Source of the DNA: Amoeboradix gromovi
Taxonomy: Eukaryota; Sanchytriomycota; Sanchytriomycetes; Sanchytriales; Sanchytriaceae
NCBI GenBank assembly: GCA_018985225.1
Contig: JADGIF010000161.1
Coordinates: 1-16,507 of the forward strand
Direction: 5' to 3'
Length of the DNA: 16,507 nt
The translations under genes and the position numbers were made by a program. This document shows, piece after piece, positions 1 to 7,773 of this stretch; within the stretch, counting starts at the first letter, position 1; every line of letters begins with the position of its first letter. The notes beneath the pieces are model-generated. The model saw only the letters and a list, made by a program, of their open reading frames with translations, did no database searches and was not told the origin of the DNA.

Positions 1-225
1 ATGGATAAGAGTAATGATGCTAGTATAACATTAAATGAAATGAAGAAAGAGTACCGTCTAAGAAAATGCACCTTTTGCTTGGATGCTCAAAGACCTCATA
101 TATTTGAACGAGATGCAGGGTCTTCTAGTTTTATTTTGAAGAGGGGATTGAAAGTAATGAAAGAAGAATGGTATAATAGAAGATCTTTTATTAATGATTT
201 CCTGCGTATGGAGCACCTTCTTTAA
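1..225 (+). pseudogene. C-terminal fragment of a TnpB/Fanzor-like transposase (zinc ribbon plus RuvC-III end)
   Basis: The 74-residue reading frame is open from the window edge, so the ATG at base 1 is probably internal. It carries a Cys-x2-Cys pair (residues 23-26, RKCTFC) and, 11 residues later, ERDAGSSSFILKRGL with Asp38. This resembles the second zinc-ribbon knuckle and the last RuvC Asp block (xRDxxAAxNIL) that ends TnpB/Fanzor nucleases of IS200/605-like elements. A diverged copy lies at 16254-16507, where the first knuckle (HTSKNCSAC) precedes it, which supports the family call. Whether the missing upstream part is intact cannot be seen. The family consists of RNA-guided nucleases carried by transposons. 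The assignment rests on motif reading only; this could also be another zinc-ribbon transposase. Confidence 0.55.
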
Positions 226-901
226 ATACGAGTTAGTCTAGTTTTTATATTTGGTGTCCCATATCTTAATCATGTTTTAGAATTAATGATTTTAATTCTA
301 GTTTGAGCCTAGAGTAGATTTAACGGTCGTGCAGCCAGATTCAACAAATCAAGGCTGGTATATTCACCATTTCTAATGATAAGTTTGCAGATATTATAAA
401 GGAAAGTAAGCTATATGGGTATCTGATAGTGGATATTTTAACATCGAAGTTACAAACAATAATCGTGAAAGAACAATATTTTAAAGTTTCCGTACAACTC
501 CTAGTTAAAACTACCGATTTTCCACAAAAAAATGAGATAGAGTAGTCTCACCGTTAAAGCAATTACTCACGCTGTTACAATCCTAAGATGGGATTGAATA
601 GGGATCCATATACCTCAATTATATGTTCCTTGCTACAACATGCTCTCTATCCATTTGCCGGATGACATTTTGAACAAATTTAGCTCTCCAAAATTGGGTT
701 TTAAGATTGCCACACTTTGTTATGGTTTGGTTAGTAAATGCTTCACTACATTCGACTAGCGTTTCCCTCTTTCTTTTATATCTGAACTCCAAACGTTCTT
801 TGACTGAGACGTTTGGTACGTATTTACTGTCGCTAATTAATATATAATTTTATTTGATTGGTCATGATGTTGTAAATAACCAACTGGGTGATTTTCCAAA
901 C
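226..901. other. Gene-poor stretch between transposase remnant and kinesin
   Basis: No convincing gene is seen. It contains a 9-bp perfect hairpin at 278-300 (described separately) and a short open stretch at 598-759 whose translation contains LPDDILNKF and KIATLCYGLVSK, faintly like an F-box. It must also hold the kinesin promoter. Stops break all frames, so it is probably decayed transposon sequence plus promoter. Confidence 0.5.
278..300. repeat. Perfect inverted repeat (9-bp stem, 5-nt loop) just downstream of the transposase stop
   Basis: TAGAATTAA (278-286) and TTAATTCTA (292-300) are exact reverse complements separated by TGATT. It lies 52 nt after the stop codon of the TnpB/Fanzor-like fragment, where such elements carry their right end and omega-RNA. 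That link is inference. Confidence 0.5.
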
Positions 902-3418
902 ATGAGTAATGTCAAAGTCATTTGTCGATTCCGTCCTCCAAATAGCCGTGAAAAGGAAGAAAATGCTACTATCATTGTTGATTTTCCTTCTGATGTCTCA
1001 GTAGTCTATGATTCTAACGACCAAAAACAAACTTTTAATTTTGATAAAGTCTTTCCGATGTCAACCAAGCAGCATGAGATATACGATGAATGCCATGAGA
1101 CAGTCGAGGATTTGTTTTCTGGTTACAATGGCACCATTTTCGTTTATGGTCAGACTGGTGCTGGTAAATCCTTTACGATGAGTGGTGTTCAAAATGACAT
1201 TCACCTGAAAGGACTTATTCCTCGCTTAATTGAGCGTGTTTTTGATAAGATACTGGAAAGTAGCGAAGATATGGAATTTACGGTCGGCTGCTCTTTTTTA
1301 GAGATTTATTGCGAGAAAATCAAAGATTTGTTAGATCCTGTAAATGACAATTTGGCTATTCACGAAGAAAAATCTAGAGGTGTTTATGTTAAGAATCTCT
1401 CAAATATTTATTGTGGATCCACAGCGGAAGTCTACTCAGTCTTGGATCGAGGTAATGAGAACCGAGCCACATCTGCTACTAAAATGAATGCCGAGTCCAG
1501 TAGATCTCATTCCATTTTTGTTATTACTGTTACTTGTAAAACATCTGATGGGTCTTTGAAGTCTGGTAATTTATATCTCGTCGATTTGGCCGGAAGCGAA
1601 AAGGTCGGCAAAACTGGTGCAAGTGGCCAAACATTGGAAGAAGCTAAAAAGATCAACAAATCTCTCTCCGCTTTAGGGATGGTTATTAATGCTCTAACAG
1701 ACGGCAAGTCTACGCATGTTCCTTATCGTGACTCTAAATTAACCCGTATTTTACAGGAATCGTTAGGCGGTAATTCCAGAACCACTTTAATCATAAATTG
1801 TTCTCCTTGCCAATTTAACGATCAAGAAACACTGGGAACCCTTAGGTTTGGTACCCGTGCTAAATCTATTCAAAACAAGGCTGTGGTTAACCAGGAACTT
1901 TCATCAAAGGAACTCAAGAAGTTGTATAGAAGAGCCGAGATGCAGAGTATTACTTACTATCAGTGGCTCATCAAATGCGCTGATGAATTAGAATCATGGC
2001 ACAACAGCGATCCAGTTGAAACCCCAATAAATGTTCTCGAAATCCGACAGTTGGCAAAACCTCGTGAACTAGAAAAGGCACCGTCAGCAACCACGGCGAC
2101 TAATTCCACAAATAATAATAGCAACTTAGCTCCAATTGATACTGCCAGTGTAGTATCATCCAGCAATGCGGATATTCCCATTGAGATTCCAACTGACATC
2201 ACCCCAAGCGAGAGCGATGTTTATTTAAGGGAAAACGAACTAATGGATGAACTAACAGAGAAGGAAACAATTTTGAAGCAAACTTCGGATCAGCTAAATC
2301 ACTATCAATCGAAAGTAAGTGATTTGATGGCCGAGAATCAAGATTTAAATCAATTTAATGAATCTTTAAAATTAAAGTTAAATGAAATGGAGTTCAAGTT
2401 AGAAGAGTTCAAAGCAGAGATGGAGCAGACAGTAGAGTTAAAAAGCTTGAGAAGTGAAAAGTCTTATGTTGCACTAGATAAGGCGCAGCAGCAAGAAAAT
2501 GAAGTCATTGCGTTAGCAATGGATGCCTTGGACGAATTACAAGAGGGCAACATGGATGTGCTTAAGAACAAGGTCATGCGTCTTGGTGAGCAGAACCAGC
2601 TGTTAGCTCACCAAAACCATGAGCTACATCGGCAATTAAAAACTTTAACAGAGGAGTATGAAATGGTACTGGAGCAGAGCATTGAGAACGAAGAAGATGA
2701 GGATGCTAAGCCTGTATTTGGTTTATCTGAAAAATTAAAGAAATTGCATTCAGAAAAGTCAAAAACTGTGGAGATGAAATTAAAAGACTTGCAAGATTTA
2801 ATGGAGCAAAAAGATGCGGAAATTAACAGATTAGAGATGCAGTTGAACTCCCAGGATATTAAAGTAATGGATGATTCCCCTGATGGATTAAAGAGGCAAC
2901 TAAGTAAGCAAATTACGGACTTCGAGACCATGAAGAAACAGTTGATGAGGGATGTTCAGAGTAAGTGTGACAAAATTAAGACATTGCAGAGCGAACTGGA
3001 TGATGCGAAGGACTCATACGGAAAATTAATAAACTCAAACCCTAGTGGGCTGGACATAAAAAAGATGGCCATGTTGGAGCGCAACTTGGATCAGCTAACC
3101 AAAGTGCAGCAACAGTTGGTTAGCCAAAATAACCAATTAAAGAAGGAAACAGCGCTAAACGAGCGCAAACTAGGAATGAAAGAAGAACGGATAAGTAAAT
3201 TGCAAGAAATGCATGAAGAGTTGTCTCATAAATTATTACAACAATCACAGCAGTATGAGCAACAATTAGCAGATTTGAGGATGAACTCAGGTGGGGCAGA
3301 AAGTGTGCACCATGCAAGAATAGCAAAACCTATACGAGGAGGACAGCAAATCACGTCACCAGATGAAGCAATGAGTAAACGATCAAGTTGGTTCATGTCT
3401 TCAATGTGGAAGAAGTAA
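902..3418 (+). CDS. Conventional kinesin heavy chain (kinesin-1)
   Basis: An 838-residue plus-end microtubule motor that carries cytoplasmic cargo. The motor domain covers about residues 4-325: P-loop GQTGAGKS (83-90), switch I NAESSRSH (196-203), switch II DLAGSE (228-233). The neck follows, then a linker rich in Thr, Ser and Asn, and long coiled coils from about 470 to 785. Near the C-terminus RIAKPIRGG (IAK at 807-809) is the kinesin-1 autoinhibitory tail motif, which fixes the subfamily. The ATG at 902 is chosen because the frame upstream (from 854) has no ATG and the family starts right before VKVICRFRP. The stop is TAA inside TAATAAA. It converges with PHS1, with 41 nt between the two stops. 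No intron is seen. Confidence 0.96.
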   Translation: MSNVKVICRFRPPNSREKEENATIIVDFPSDVSVVYDSNDQKQTFNFDKVFPMSTKQHEIYDECHETVEDLFSGYNGTIFVYGQTGAGKSFTMSGVQNDIHLKGLIPRLIERVFDKILESSEDMEFTVGCSFLEIYCEKIKDLLDPVNDNLAIHEEKSRGVYVKNLSNIYCGSTAEVYSVLDRGNENRATSATKMNAESSRSHSIFVITVTCKTSDGSLKSGNLYLVDLAGSEKVGKTGASGQTLEEAKKINKSLSALGMVINALTDGKSTHVPYRDSKLTRILQESLGGNSRTTLIINCSPCQFNDQETLGTLRFGTRAKSIQNKAVVNQELSSKELKKLYRRAEMQSITYYQWLIKCADELESWHNSDPVETPINVLEIRQLAKPRELEKAPSATTATNSTNNNSNLAPIDTASVVSSSNADIPIEIPTDITPSESDVYLRENELMDELTEKETILKQTSDQLNHYQSKVSDLMAENQDLNQFNESLKLKLNEMEFKLEEFKAEMEQTVELKSLRSEKSYVALDKAQQQENEVIALAMDALDELQEGNMDVLKNKVMRLGEQNQLLAHQNHELHRQLKTLTEEYEMVLEQSIENEEDEDAKPVFGLSEKLKKLHSEKSKTVEMKLKDLQDLMEQKDAEINRLEMQLNSQDIKVMDDSPDGLKRQLSKQITDFETMKKQLMRDVQSKCDKIKTLQSELDDAKDSYGKLINSNPSGLDIKKMAMLERNLDQLTKVQQQLVSQNNQLKKETALNERKLGMKEERISKLQEMHEELSHKLLQQSQQYEQQLADLRMNSGGAESVHHARIAKPIRGGQQITSPDEAMSKRSSWFMSSMWKK

Positions 3419-3422
3419 TAAA
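3417..3422 (+). terminator. Poly(A) signal AATAAA overlapping the kinesin stop codon
   Basis: The stop and signal read TAATAAA; the first two bases of AATAAA are the last two of the TAA stop. Confidence 0.65.
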
Positions 3423-3446
3423 TATAAATGCAATTTGCCAAAAGCT

Positions 3447-3452
3447 TTTACT
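3447..3452 (-). terminator. Probable variant poly(A) signal AGTAAA of PHS1
   Basis: AGTAAA starts 7 nt after the PHS1 stop on the minus strand. The same variant sits 8 nt after the SRP54 stop. Confidence 0.4.
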
Positions 3453-3459
3453 AATTCCC

Positions 3460-4062
3460 TTACTCGACTTTGTCACTCGTCTTTTTCTCCTTATGTAATG
3501 CTTTAGATCTCTGTTTAAGCATGTGAGTATACAGTACAAACAATCCAGGTATATAACATGCCATGATTATATAAAGGATAAAGTTGAATGAATGGTTTTG
3601 CAATGTGACCATATAAAGAGTGAATACTTCCATTGCAACTCCTACAGGGTACAGAACAATAAATCCAGTATATCGAACCCATAGTAACGGATAAGGGATA
3701 TACCCGATCTCTTTGAACGCATAAAACGAATAACGTATGACCTCAGCTACAGACCAAGCCGAGACTAAAATGAGGTAGCTGAAACTCATTCTCAGCTCTT
3801 CTGATTGCCATAAGTAATAAGGTCCCCATACTATTAATAATCTAGAGGCGACTTGAATCATAGTGTTGAGTGCGCTAGTATTTAGCAGCAGTGCATGAAT
3901 GGGTTCTAAAAGTGCTACTGATTGAATTATTCGTAAATAATCCACGGTCTGGTAAGCTAAGCTGAAGTAAAACTTGGTAGATGTGTGGTTGACCACCATG
4001 AATAACATATAAGACCAGGTAGCCAAATTGATAAGGTTGTAAGCCAAAAAATACAGTCCCAT
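3460..4062 (-). CDS. PHS1: Very-long-chain (3R)-3-hydroxyacyl-CoA dehydratase, PHS1/HACD family
   Basis: A 200-residue ER membrane enzyme that removes water from 3-hydroxyacyl-CoA, the third step of the very-long-chain fatty acid elongation cycle feeding sphingolipids. Nearly all of the protein is hydrophobic, with about six predicted membrane spans. The family signatures are SAWSVAEVIRYSFY (101-114) and LLWVRYTGFIVLYPVGVAME. The catalytic Tyr138 and Glu145 stand seven residues apart, as in yeast Phs1 (Tyr149 and Glu156). The C-terminus is a short Lys-rich tail. The protein is slightly shorter at the N-terminus than yeast Phs1 but starts in the right place relative to the first span. It is transcribed divergently from the unknown gene at 4189 and converges with kinesin. 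Confidence 0.95.
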   Translation of the reverse strand: MGLYFLAYNLINLATWSYMLFMVVNHTSTKFYFSLAYQTVDYLRIIQSVALLEPIHALLLNTSALNTMIQVASRLLIVWGPYYLWQSEELRMSFSYLILVSAWSVAEVIRYSFYAFKEIGYIPYPLLWVRYTGFIVLYPVGVAMEVFTLYMVTLQNHSFNFILYIIMACYIPGLFVLYTHMLKQRSKALHKEKKTSDKVE

Positions 4063-4188
4063 TGTGTCAAAAATGGTGATAAGATAAATTTCATTAGACT
4101 GTTCCTTTTAATTGCAATGTGAAGCTAAACTGGTCATGCTACCCTTGTTGCTAGCATTTTAAAAAATTGCACTCCTTGAAAATTGTAA
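4063..4188. promoter_or_regulatory. Short divergent promoter region (PHS1 / unknown gene)
   Basis: Only 126 nt separate the two divergent start codons, so both promoters must lie here. No recognised motif is visible. Confidence 0.45.
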
Positions 4189-5193
4189 ATGACCCTTGCT
4201 AGAGACATAATTAAGAATGGGTCAAATTTAATATCAAAAAGTTCAGTCAGACTGAATGCATCTGATATTGAGTATCTGAAAACTTCCTACCTGCGGTTCA
4301 ACAGTCTAATGAAAACCAAATTTCAAATAGACCCAATAATTAAGAATGACACAACTGGCGCTGTTTGTGAATTAGTTGGCAAAAATAGCGAAAATGCTCA
4401 AAAGTTTATGCATCGATTACTGAAGGTGGAGAACGTCGATTTAAGCAAGTATCCACTACCTGTAGAATTGCAAGATTGGACTGCTTACAGCATTCTACAG
4501 AACAACAATGTTGAGTATGACAGAAGCAAAAGCTCAATCAAGGGTAGAGTTAAGCAGGATATCTCAGATTCGATTAACTTTGTGAAGCTGATCTACCAGT
4601 GGTCAAAAATACAACATTTTGATGTTTTACGAAAATGTGGACACTCTGCTGTACCATTTTACCCATCGTTTGATCCGACTGACTTTAACAGAGGCGCTAA
4701 TAACTATACGGAGTTATTCGACAATTATCTAATCCCAACTGGATACGCTGGGTTTCGATTGTTTCCACACAATATTAGCGCTCCTTACATTGTATCCTCA
4801 ATGGCTAACAGGCAGTTCACTGGTACTCCAAGTACGAACTTTAAACTTTACGTTGAAAAGGGTTTTGCCAATGTTCTTCATCTTGACATGAAATTGTATG
4901 ATTGGAAGGTGGAAACCGGTTATGCCATTCACTTGCAAAAGACGGAAAGCTCTGACTTAATACTAGACTCAGTTGAATTAGAAGGTCCCTCACAGCTTAG
5001 GAAGTTGTCTAACTTAACAATATTTCAACCCATGGAAACTTTGGAGGACTATTCTGATGCAGATGCTGCAATCAAAGCTTACTTTTATATTTCAAACAAT
5101 AACTATGATTTTAGAGTGACCCTTTTTGAAAGCAAGAGGCAGTGTCCAGTAGACTTAATGGAGTATTTGTCTTCGGTTGATTTCGTGAATTAA
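4189..5193 (+). CDS. Hypothetical protein, possibly mitochondrial
   Basis: A 334-residue protein that I do not recognise. The N-terminus (about residues 1-30) is rich in Arg, Lys, Ser and Asn with no acid until Asp27 apart from Asp6, which could be a mitochondrial presequence. The rest looks globular and soluble, with distinctive stretches VPFYPSFDPTDF and GYAGFRLFPHNISAPY that might help distant-homology searches. No membrane span or known catalytic motif is seen. The start is the first ATG of the frame, and the stop is TAATAAA, as in its neighbours, which supports a real gene. It lies 113 nt upstream of mitochondrial uS5 on the same strand; that proximity is only a weak hint of a mitochondrial role. 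Confidence 0.8.
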   Translation: MTLARDIIKNGSNLISKSSVRLNASDIEYLKTSYLRFNSLMKTKFQIDPIIKNDTTGAVCELVGKNSENAQKFMHRLLKVENVDLSKYPLPVELQDWTAYSILQNNNVEYDRSKSSIKGRVKQDISDSINFVKLIYQWSKIQHFDVLRKCGHSAVPFYPSFDPTDFNRGANNYTELFDNYLIPTGYAGFRLFPHNISAPYIVSSMANRQFTGTPSTNFKLYVEKGFANVLHLDMKLYDWKVETGYAIHLQKTESSDLILDSVELEGPSQLRKLSNLTIFQPMETLEDYSDADAAIKAYFYISNNNYDFRVTLFESKRQCPVDLMEYLSSVDFVN

Positions 5194-5197
5194 TAAA
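5192..5197 (+). terminator. Poly(A) signal AATAAA overlapping the stop of the unknown gene
   Basis: The stop and signal read TAATAAA. Confidence 0.6.
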
Positions 5198-5306
5198 TTA
5201 AATTTCCCATTTCGAACTAGCTTTCTTTGCAATATCCACTGGATTTTAAAATGCAATAGTGTAAGAGGTAGTTTAAATAGAAAGTTCAATTCTCCTTTCA
5301 AACACT

Positions 5307-6035
5307 ATGATTTTCAAAAGGCTTTCGTCCAAGAACAATGGTCCCATGTCATTGTGGAAATTACCAATAAGCACAAATTATAAGGAGCTAAAATTGGGAT
5401 CATATTTACCACCCAATTTGCTACCTAATTTTCATTTTACAGCGCCCAAAGCAATGATAGACTTTGGGAAAGATGTGCAGTCAGAGGTTCCGGCTATGCA
5501 AGATTTCAATCGCGCGAATGGTTCTAAGAAGGTTGAAATTAAAGGATTAGAAAAACATGTTTTATTGGTTGATCGTGTTGTTCGGGTAAATAAAGGTGGC
5601 AAGCAGAGCACATTTAGAGTCGTGGCTGTTGTTGGCAATAGAAAGGGTCTGGTGGGATTGGGAATTGGAAAAGCCAAATCGCCAAGAGATGCGATTCCGA
5701 AAGCAGTGGAGGATGCTCAGAATAATTTAGTTTCCGTTCCACTGTACCAGAATAGAACCCTGTTTCATGACGCTACTATTAAGTTCAAGGCAACTATCTT
5801 AGAGTTGCGAATAGCTCCTCCAGGATTTGGATTGAGATGCAATCATGCCATACATTCAATTTGCCAGTGTGCTGGAATAGTCGATATAGGTGCAAAGTTA
5901 CATGGAAGTACAAATGTTATGAATGTTTGCAAGGCTATGATTCAAGCACTGAAATCACAGAGATCTATAAAAGACATATCTATCCAGCGTGGCATCAACA
6001 TTGTTGATTTGAAGAGTAAGTATTATGGGGAGTAA
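5307..6035 (+). CDS. Mitochondrial small-subunit ribosomal protein uS5m
   Basis: A 242-residue protein of the mitochondrial small ribosomal subunit. After an about 80-residue N-terminal extension with a basic presequence-like start (MIFKRLSSKN), the S5 N-terminal dsRNA-binding-like fold runs from about 84 to 148 with the signature RVNKGGKQSTFRVVAVVGN, followed by GLVGLGIGKAKSPRDAIPKA. The C-terminal S5 domain runs from about 155 to 235 (APPGFGLRCNHAIHSICQCAGI, with NVMNVCKAMIQAL). The extension and the divergence from cytosolic uS5 (Rps2) and bacterial S5 point to the mitochondrial form. It ends in TAATAAA and is followed 120 nt later by the next + gene. Confidence 0.95.
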   Translation: MIFKRLSSKNNGPMSLWKLPISTNYKELKLGSYLPPNLLPNFHFTAPKAMIDFGKDVQSEVPAMQDFNRANGSKKVEIKGLEKHVLLVDRVVRVNKGGKQSTFRVVAVVGNRKGLVGLGIGKAKSPRDAIPKAVEDAQNNLVSVPLYQNRTLFHDATIKFKATILELRIAPPGFGLRCNHAIHSICQCAGIVDIGAKLHGSTNVMNVCKAMIQALKSQRSIKDISIQRGINIVDLKSKYYGE

Positions 6036-6039
6036 TAAA
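6034..6039 (+). terminator. Poly(A) signal AATAAA overlapping the uS5m stop
   Basis: The stop and signal read TAATAAA. Confidence 0.6.
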
Positions 6040-6155
6040 CGCATTTCTTTGATCTTAATTTCCGCAATCTGTCGCCACTAATTCATGAGGCCAATGTCAC
6101 TTCAAAAAAATATATCTGTACTACAAGCTGGAGAAATCTTCAAACACCGAATTGA

Positions 6156-6608
6156 ATGACTGCACCAAAAAGCCCAACGAAAGTGAATCCAGTGACACCT
6201 GTTTCTCCGGCAAAACCAGCTGCTTTGCACACTAAGGCACCTTCACCTTCAAAGCCGACCGCACCTGCTGTACAATCTGTAAACATTTCGCAACCTAAAG
6301 CAGCGGATGCAAACAAACGTCTTGCTGAGCAGTCTGAGGTCAATAAGAAACCAAAGGTCGATGAGGTCAAAACTACTGCATCCACGACAGTAGTATCACC
6401 TTCAAAGCAGGCTCCAGTTGCTGCAAAATCGACTTCAAAAACTGCTGCACCGGTCTCCGGAAAGACGGCATCACCAGTTAAGCAAGCTGCTTTGCCAGAG
6501 GATGAAGAAGTAGACGAAGATTTTCAGGTAGAAGAAGATAGTTTCAATTCGGAAGAATTTGAGAATGATGATTCAGAAGAATATTCAGAATACAATGAGG
6601 AATCTTAA
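6156..6608 (+). CDS. Hypothetical intrinsically disordered protein with SP/TP motifs and acidic tail
   Basis: A 150-residue low-complexity protein. The first about 110 residues are rich in Pro, Ala, Lys, Ser and Thr, with repeated SP(x)K-like sites (KSPTK, PVSPAK, SPSK three times, SPVK) that resemble proline-directed kinase sites or histone-H1-like tails. Residues from about 115 to the end are strongly acidic (EDEEVDEDFQVEEDSF and onwards, ending EYNEES). A basic, phosphorylatable half followed by an acidic tail suggests a nuclear chromatin-associated or histone-chaperone-like protein, but no domain is recognised. The first ATG is used and the stop is TAATAAA, supporting expression. A frame on the opposite strand of the same region is a shadow. 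Confidence 0.75.
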   Translation: MTAPKSPTKVNPVTPVSPAKPAALHTKAPSPSKPTAPAVQSVNISQPKAADANKRLAEQSEVNKKPKVDEVKTTASTTVVSPSKQAPVAAKSTSKTAAPVSGKTASPVKQAALPEDEEVDEDFQVEEDSFNSEEFENDDSEEYSEYNEES

Positions 6609-6612
6609 TAAA
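6607..6612 (+). terminator. Poly(A) signal AATAAA overlapping the stop of the disordered-protein gene
   Basis: The stop and signal read TAATAAA. Confidence 0.6.
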
Positions 6613-6980
6613 TCCCTTTAAATTTAAGACGCATGGCTGTACATTGCTACATACATTAAATCTGAGCATAGCTATTAGTTTATTTCTTTATCTTAGAACT
6701 CTGGAAAATGTAGCTGAATTCCAATTCGAATACGACACCATTTGGAGAACACATTGTGATAAGCAGCCAAATTAGCGAGGTTTTAATATAATGATTTTAA
6801 TATCATAGTTTCTTGTGATTATTATTTTTTTTAAATTGCAAATGAATTCCATAACAGCAAATGTATAACTCATGTTAAAGAGTTTGCATCATTTACTTGA
6901 CTTAATCACATTAAATAACGTGACATGTGCTTGATGGATATGGTCCACAATTTACGAAACAGAGAATGTTTTTGAAACAT

Positions 6981-7012
6981 GTCTCGAAAGCATTGACTAG
7001 CAATGCGGAGAC
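6981..7012. repeat. Two-step hairpin
   Basis: GTCTC (6981-6985) pairs with GAGAC (7008-7012), and GCATTG (6990-6995) pairs with CAATGC (7001-7006) around the loop ACTAG, with GAAA opposite G as an internal loop. Confidence 0.45.
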
Positions 7013-7042
7013 TTTTCATGCTTTATCATATTTGCGTTGAGA

Positions 7043-7075
7043 AGCGAAGTATATTGAGATATTCTCATCTTCGTT
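7043..7075. repeat. Hairpin with internal loop
   Basis: AGCGAAG (7043-7049) pairs with CTTCGTT (7069-7075, one G-T pair), and GAGA (7056-7059) pairs with TCTC (7063-7066). Confidence 0.35.
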
Positions 7076-7484
7076 CCAAATTTATAAACAAGCGATGAAA
7101 GCATTCTCTGCTAAGAGTTTACTCGGACTTCGTATTTGGAGTTCTCGATTGGCTCTTCTATTGTGCTTGTAACTTTTACCAAAGTAAATTGATTTTTTAT
7201 CATGTTCTTTCACCATTACTGCATTTGATATGAGCGAAATTCATAATATTTTACTCAATTTATACACATCGAAAATGGAAATCCACATGTGCTAAACGTA
7301 GTGTTTGTACTTTAGCAGAAGATATTAAAGCACAACAATAGGAGCTGAATAGCGTATCTATCTGTTCTTACCTTGGTTATTTTGGACCCATTTCATTCCC
7401 ACTTAATAAAGGCACGAAAAATGAATATTAGCTTACTCGCTGAGCTACTCGATTCAGGAGTTGGTTTTTAGTGGTTTTCGTGCA

Positions 7485-7500
7485 CCAGTTCGGGAACTGG
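7485..7500. repeat. 7-bp inverted repeat with 2-nt spacer
   Basis: CCAGTTC (7485-7491) and GAACTGG (7494-7500) are exact reverse complements around GG. A spacer this short suggests a palindromic protein site more than an RNA hairpin. Confidence 0.45.
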
Positions 7501-7508
7501 CTGAGTGT

Positions 7509-7534
7509 CTTTAAGGCTTATCTTAGCCTTAAAG
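7509..7534. repeat. 10-bp perfect hairpin with 6-nt loop
   Basis: CTTTAAGGCT (7509-7518) and AGCCTTAAAG (7525-7534) are exact reverse complements around TATCTT. It follows the 7485-7500 palindrome by 8 nt. Confidence 0.5.
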
Positions 7535-7773
7535 CTACCTTGTTAACTGAATTAATTACTTTTGATGAGTTTTTAGCCACAATGAGAATCTCAGCGTATA
7601 GTAATTTGATAAAATATATTTCATCACTCTATGTACCCTCTCGATCGTGTGTTTGTCATCTTAACATATATACATATTTTTAACTTCTTGACATCTCCTT
7701 TTACCCCAAGACCCCGGTCTACTTTCATAAACCATGACCAACTGTCGGAGAACACATTCAGGAGTCTGTTACG

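Larger units (their letters stand above)
6613..7773. other. Largest stretch without a supported gene; holds several hairpins
   Basis: About 1.16 kb, far longer than other gaps here. Frames are short and broken; one 70-codon frame at 7471-7683 starts with GTG and matches nothing I know. Inverted repeats cluster at 6981-7012, 7043-7075, 7485-7500 and 7509-7534. This could hide a non-coding RNA gene, a long promoter of the GPI-protein gene, or decayed sequence. I found no recognisable motif of U1-U6, RNase P, SRP or U3 RNA. Confidence 0.5.

Noticed and set aside
854-901. Upstream in-frame extension of kinesin
   Set aside because: The frame contains no ATG before 902 (the codon at 854 is TTG), and kinesin-1 proteins begin near VKVICRFRP.
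6140-6385. 81-codon antisense frame opposite the disordered-protein gene
   Set aside because: A mirror of Ala/Pro-rich coding sequence; the plus gene has a proper start and a TAATAAA end.
7359-7370. TATCTGTTCTTA, matching a piece of U2 snRNA
   Set aside because: The flanking U2 sequence (branch-site recognition region and 5' stem) is absent, so this is a short chance match.
7471-7683. 70-codon plus-strand frame
   Set aside because: It starts with GTG, its frame covers two hairpins, it matches nothing known and has no poly(A) signal after its stop.
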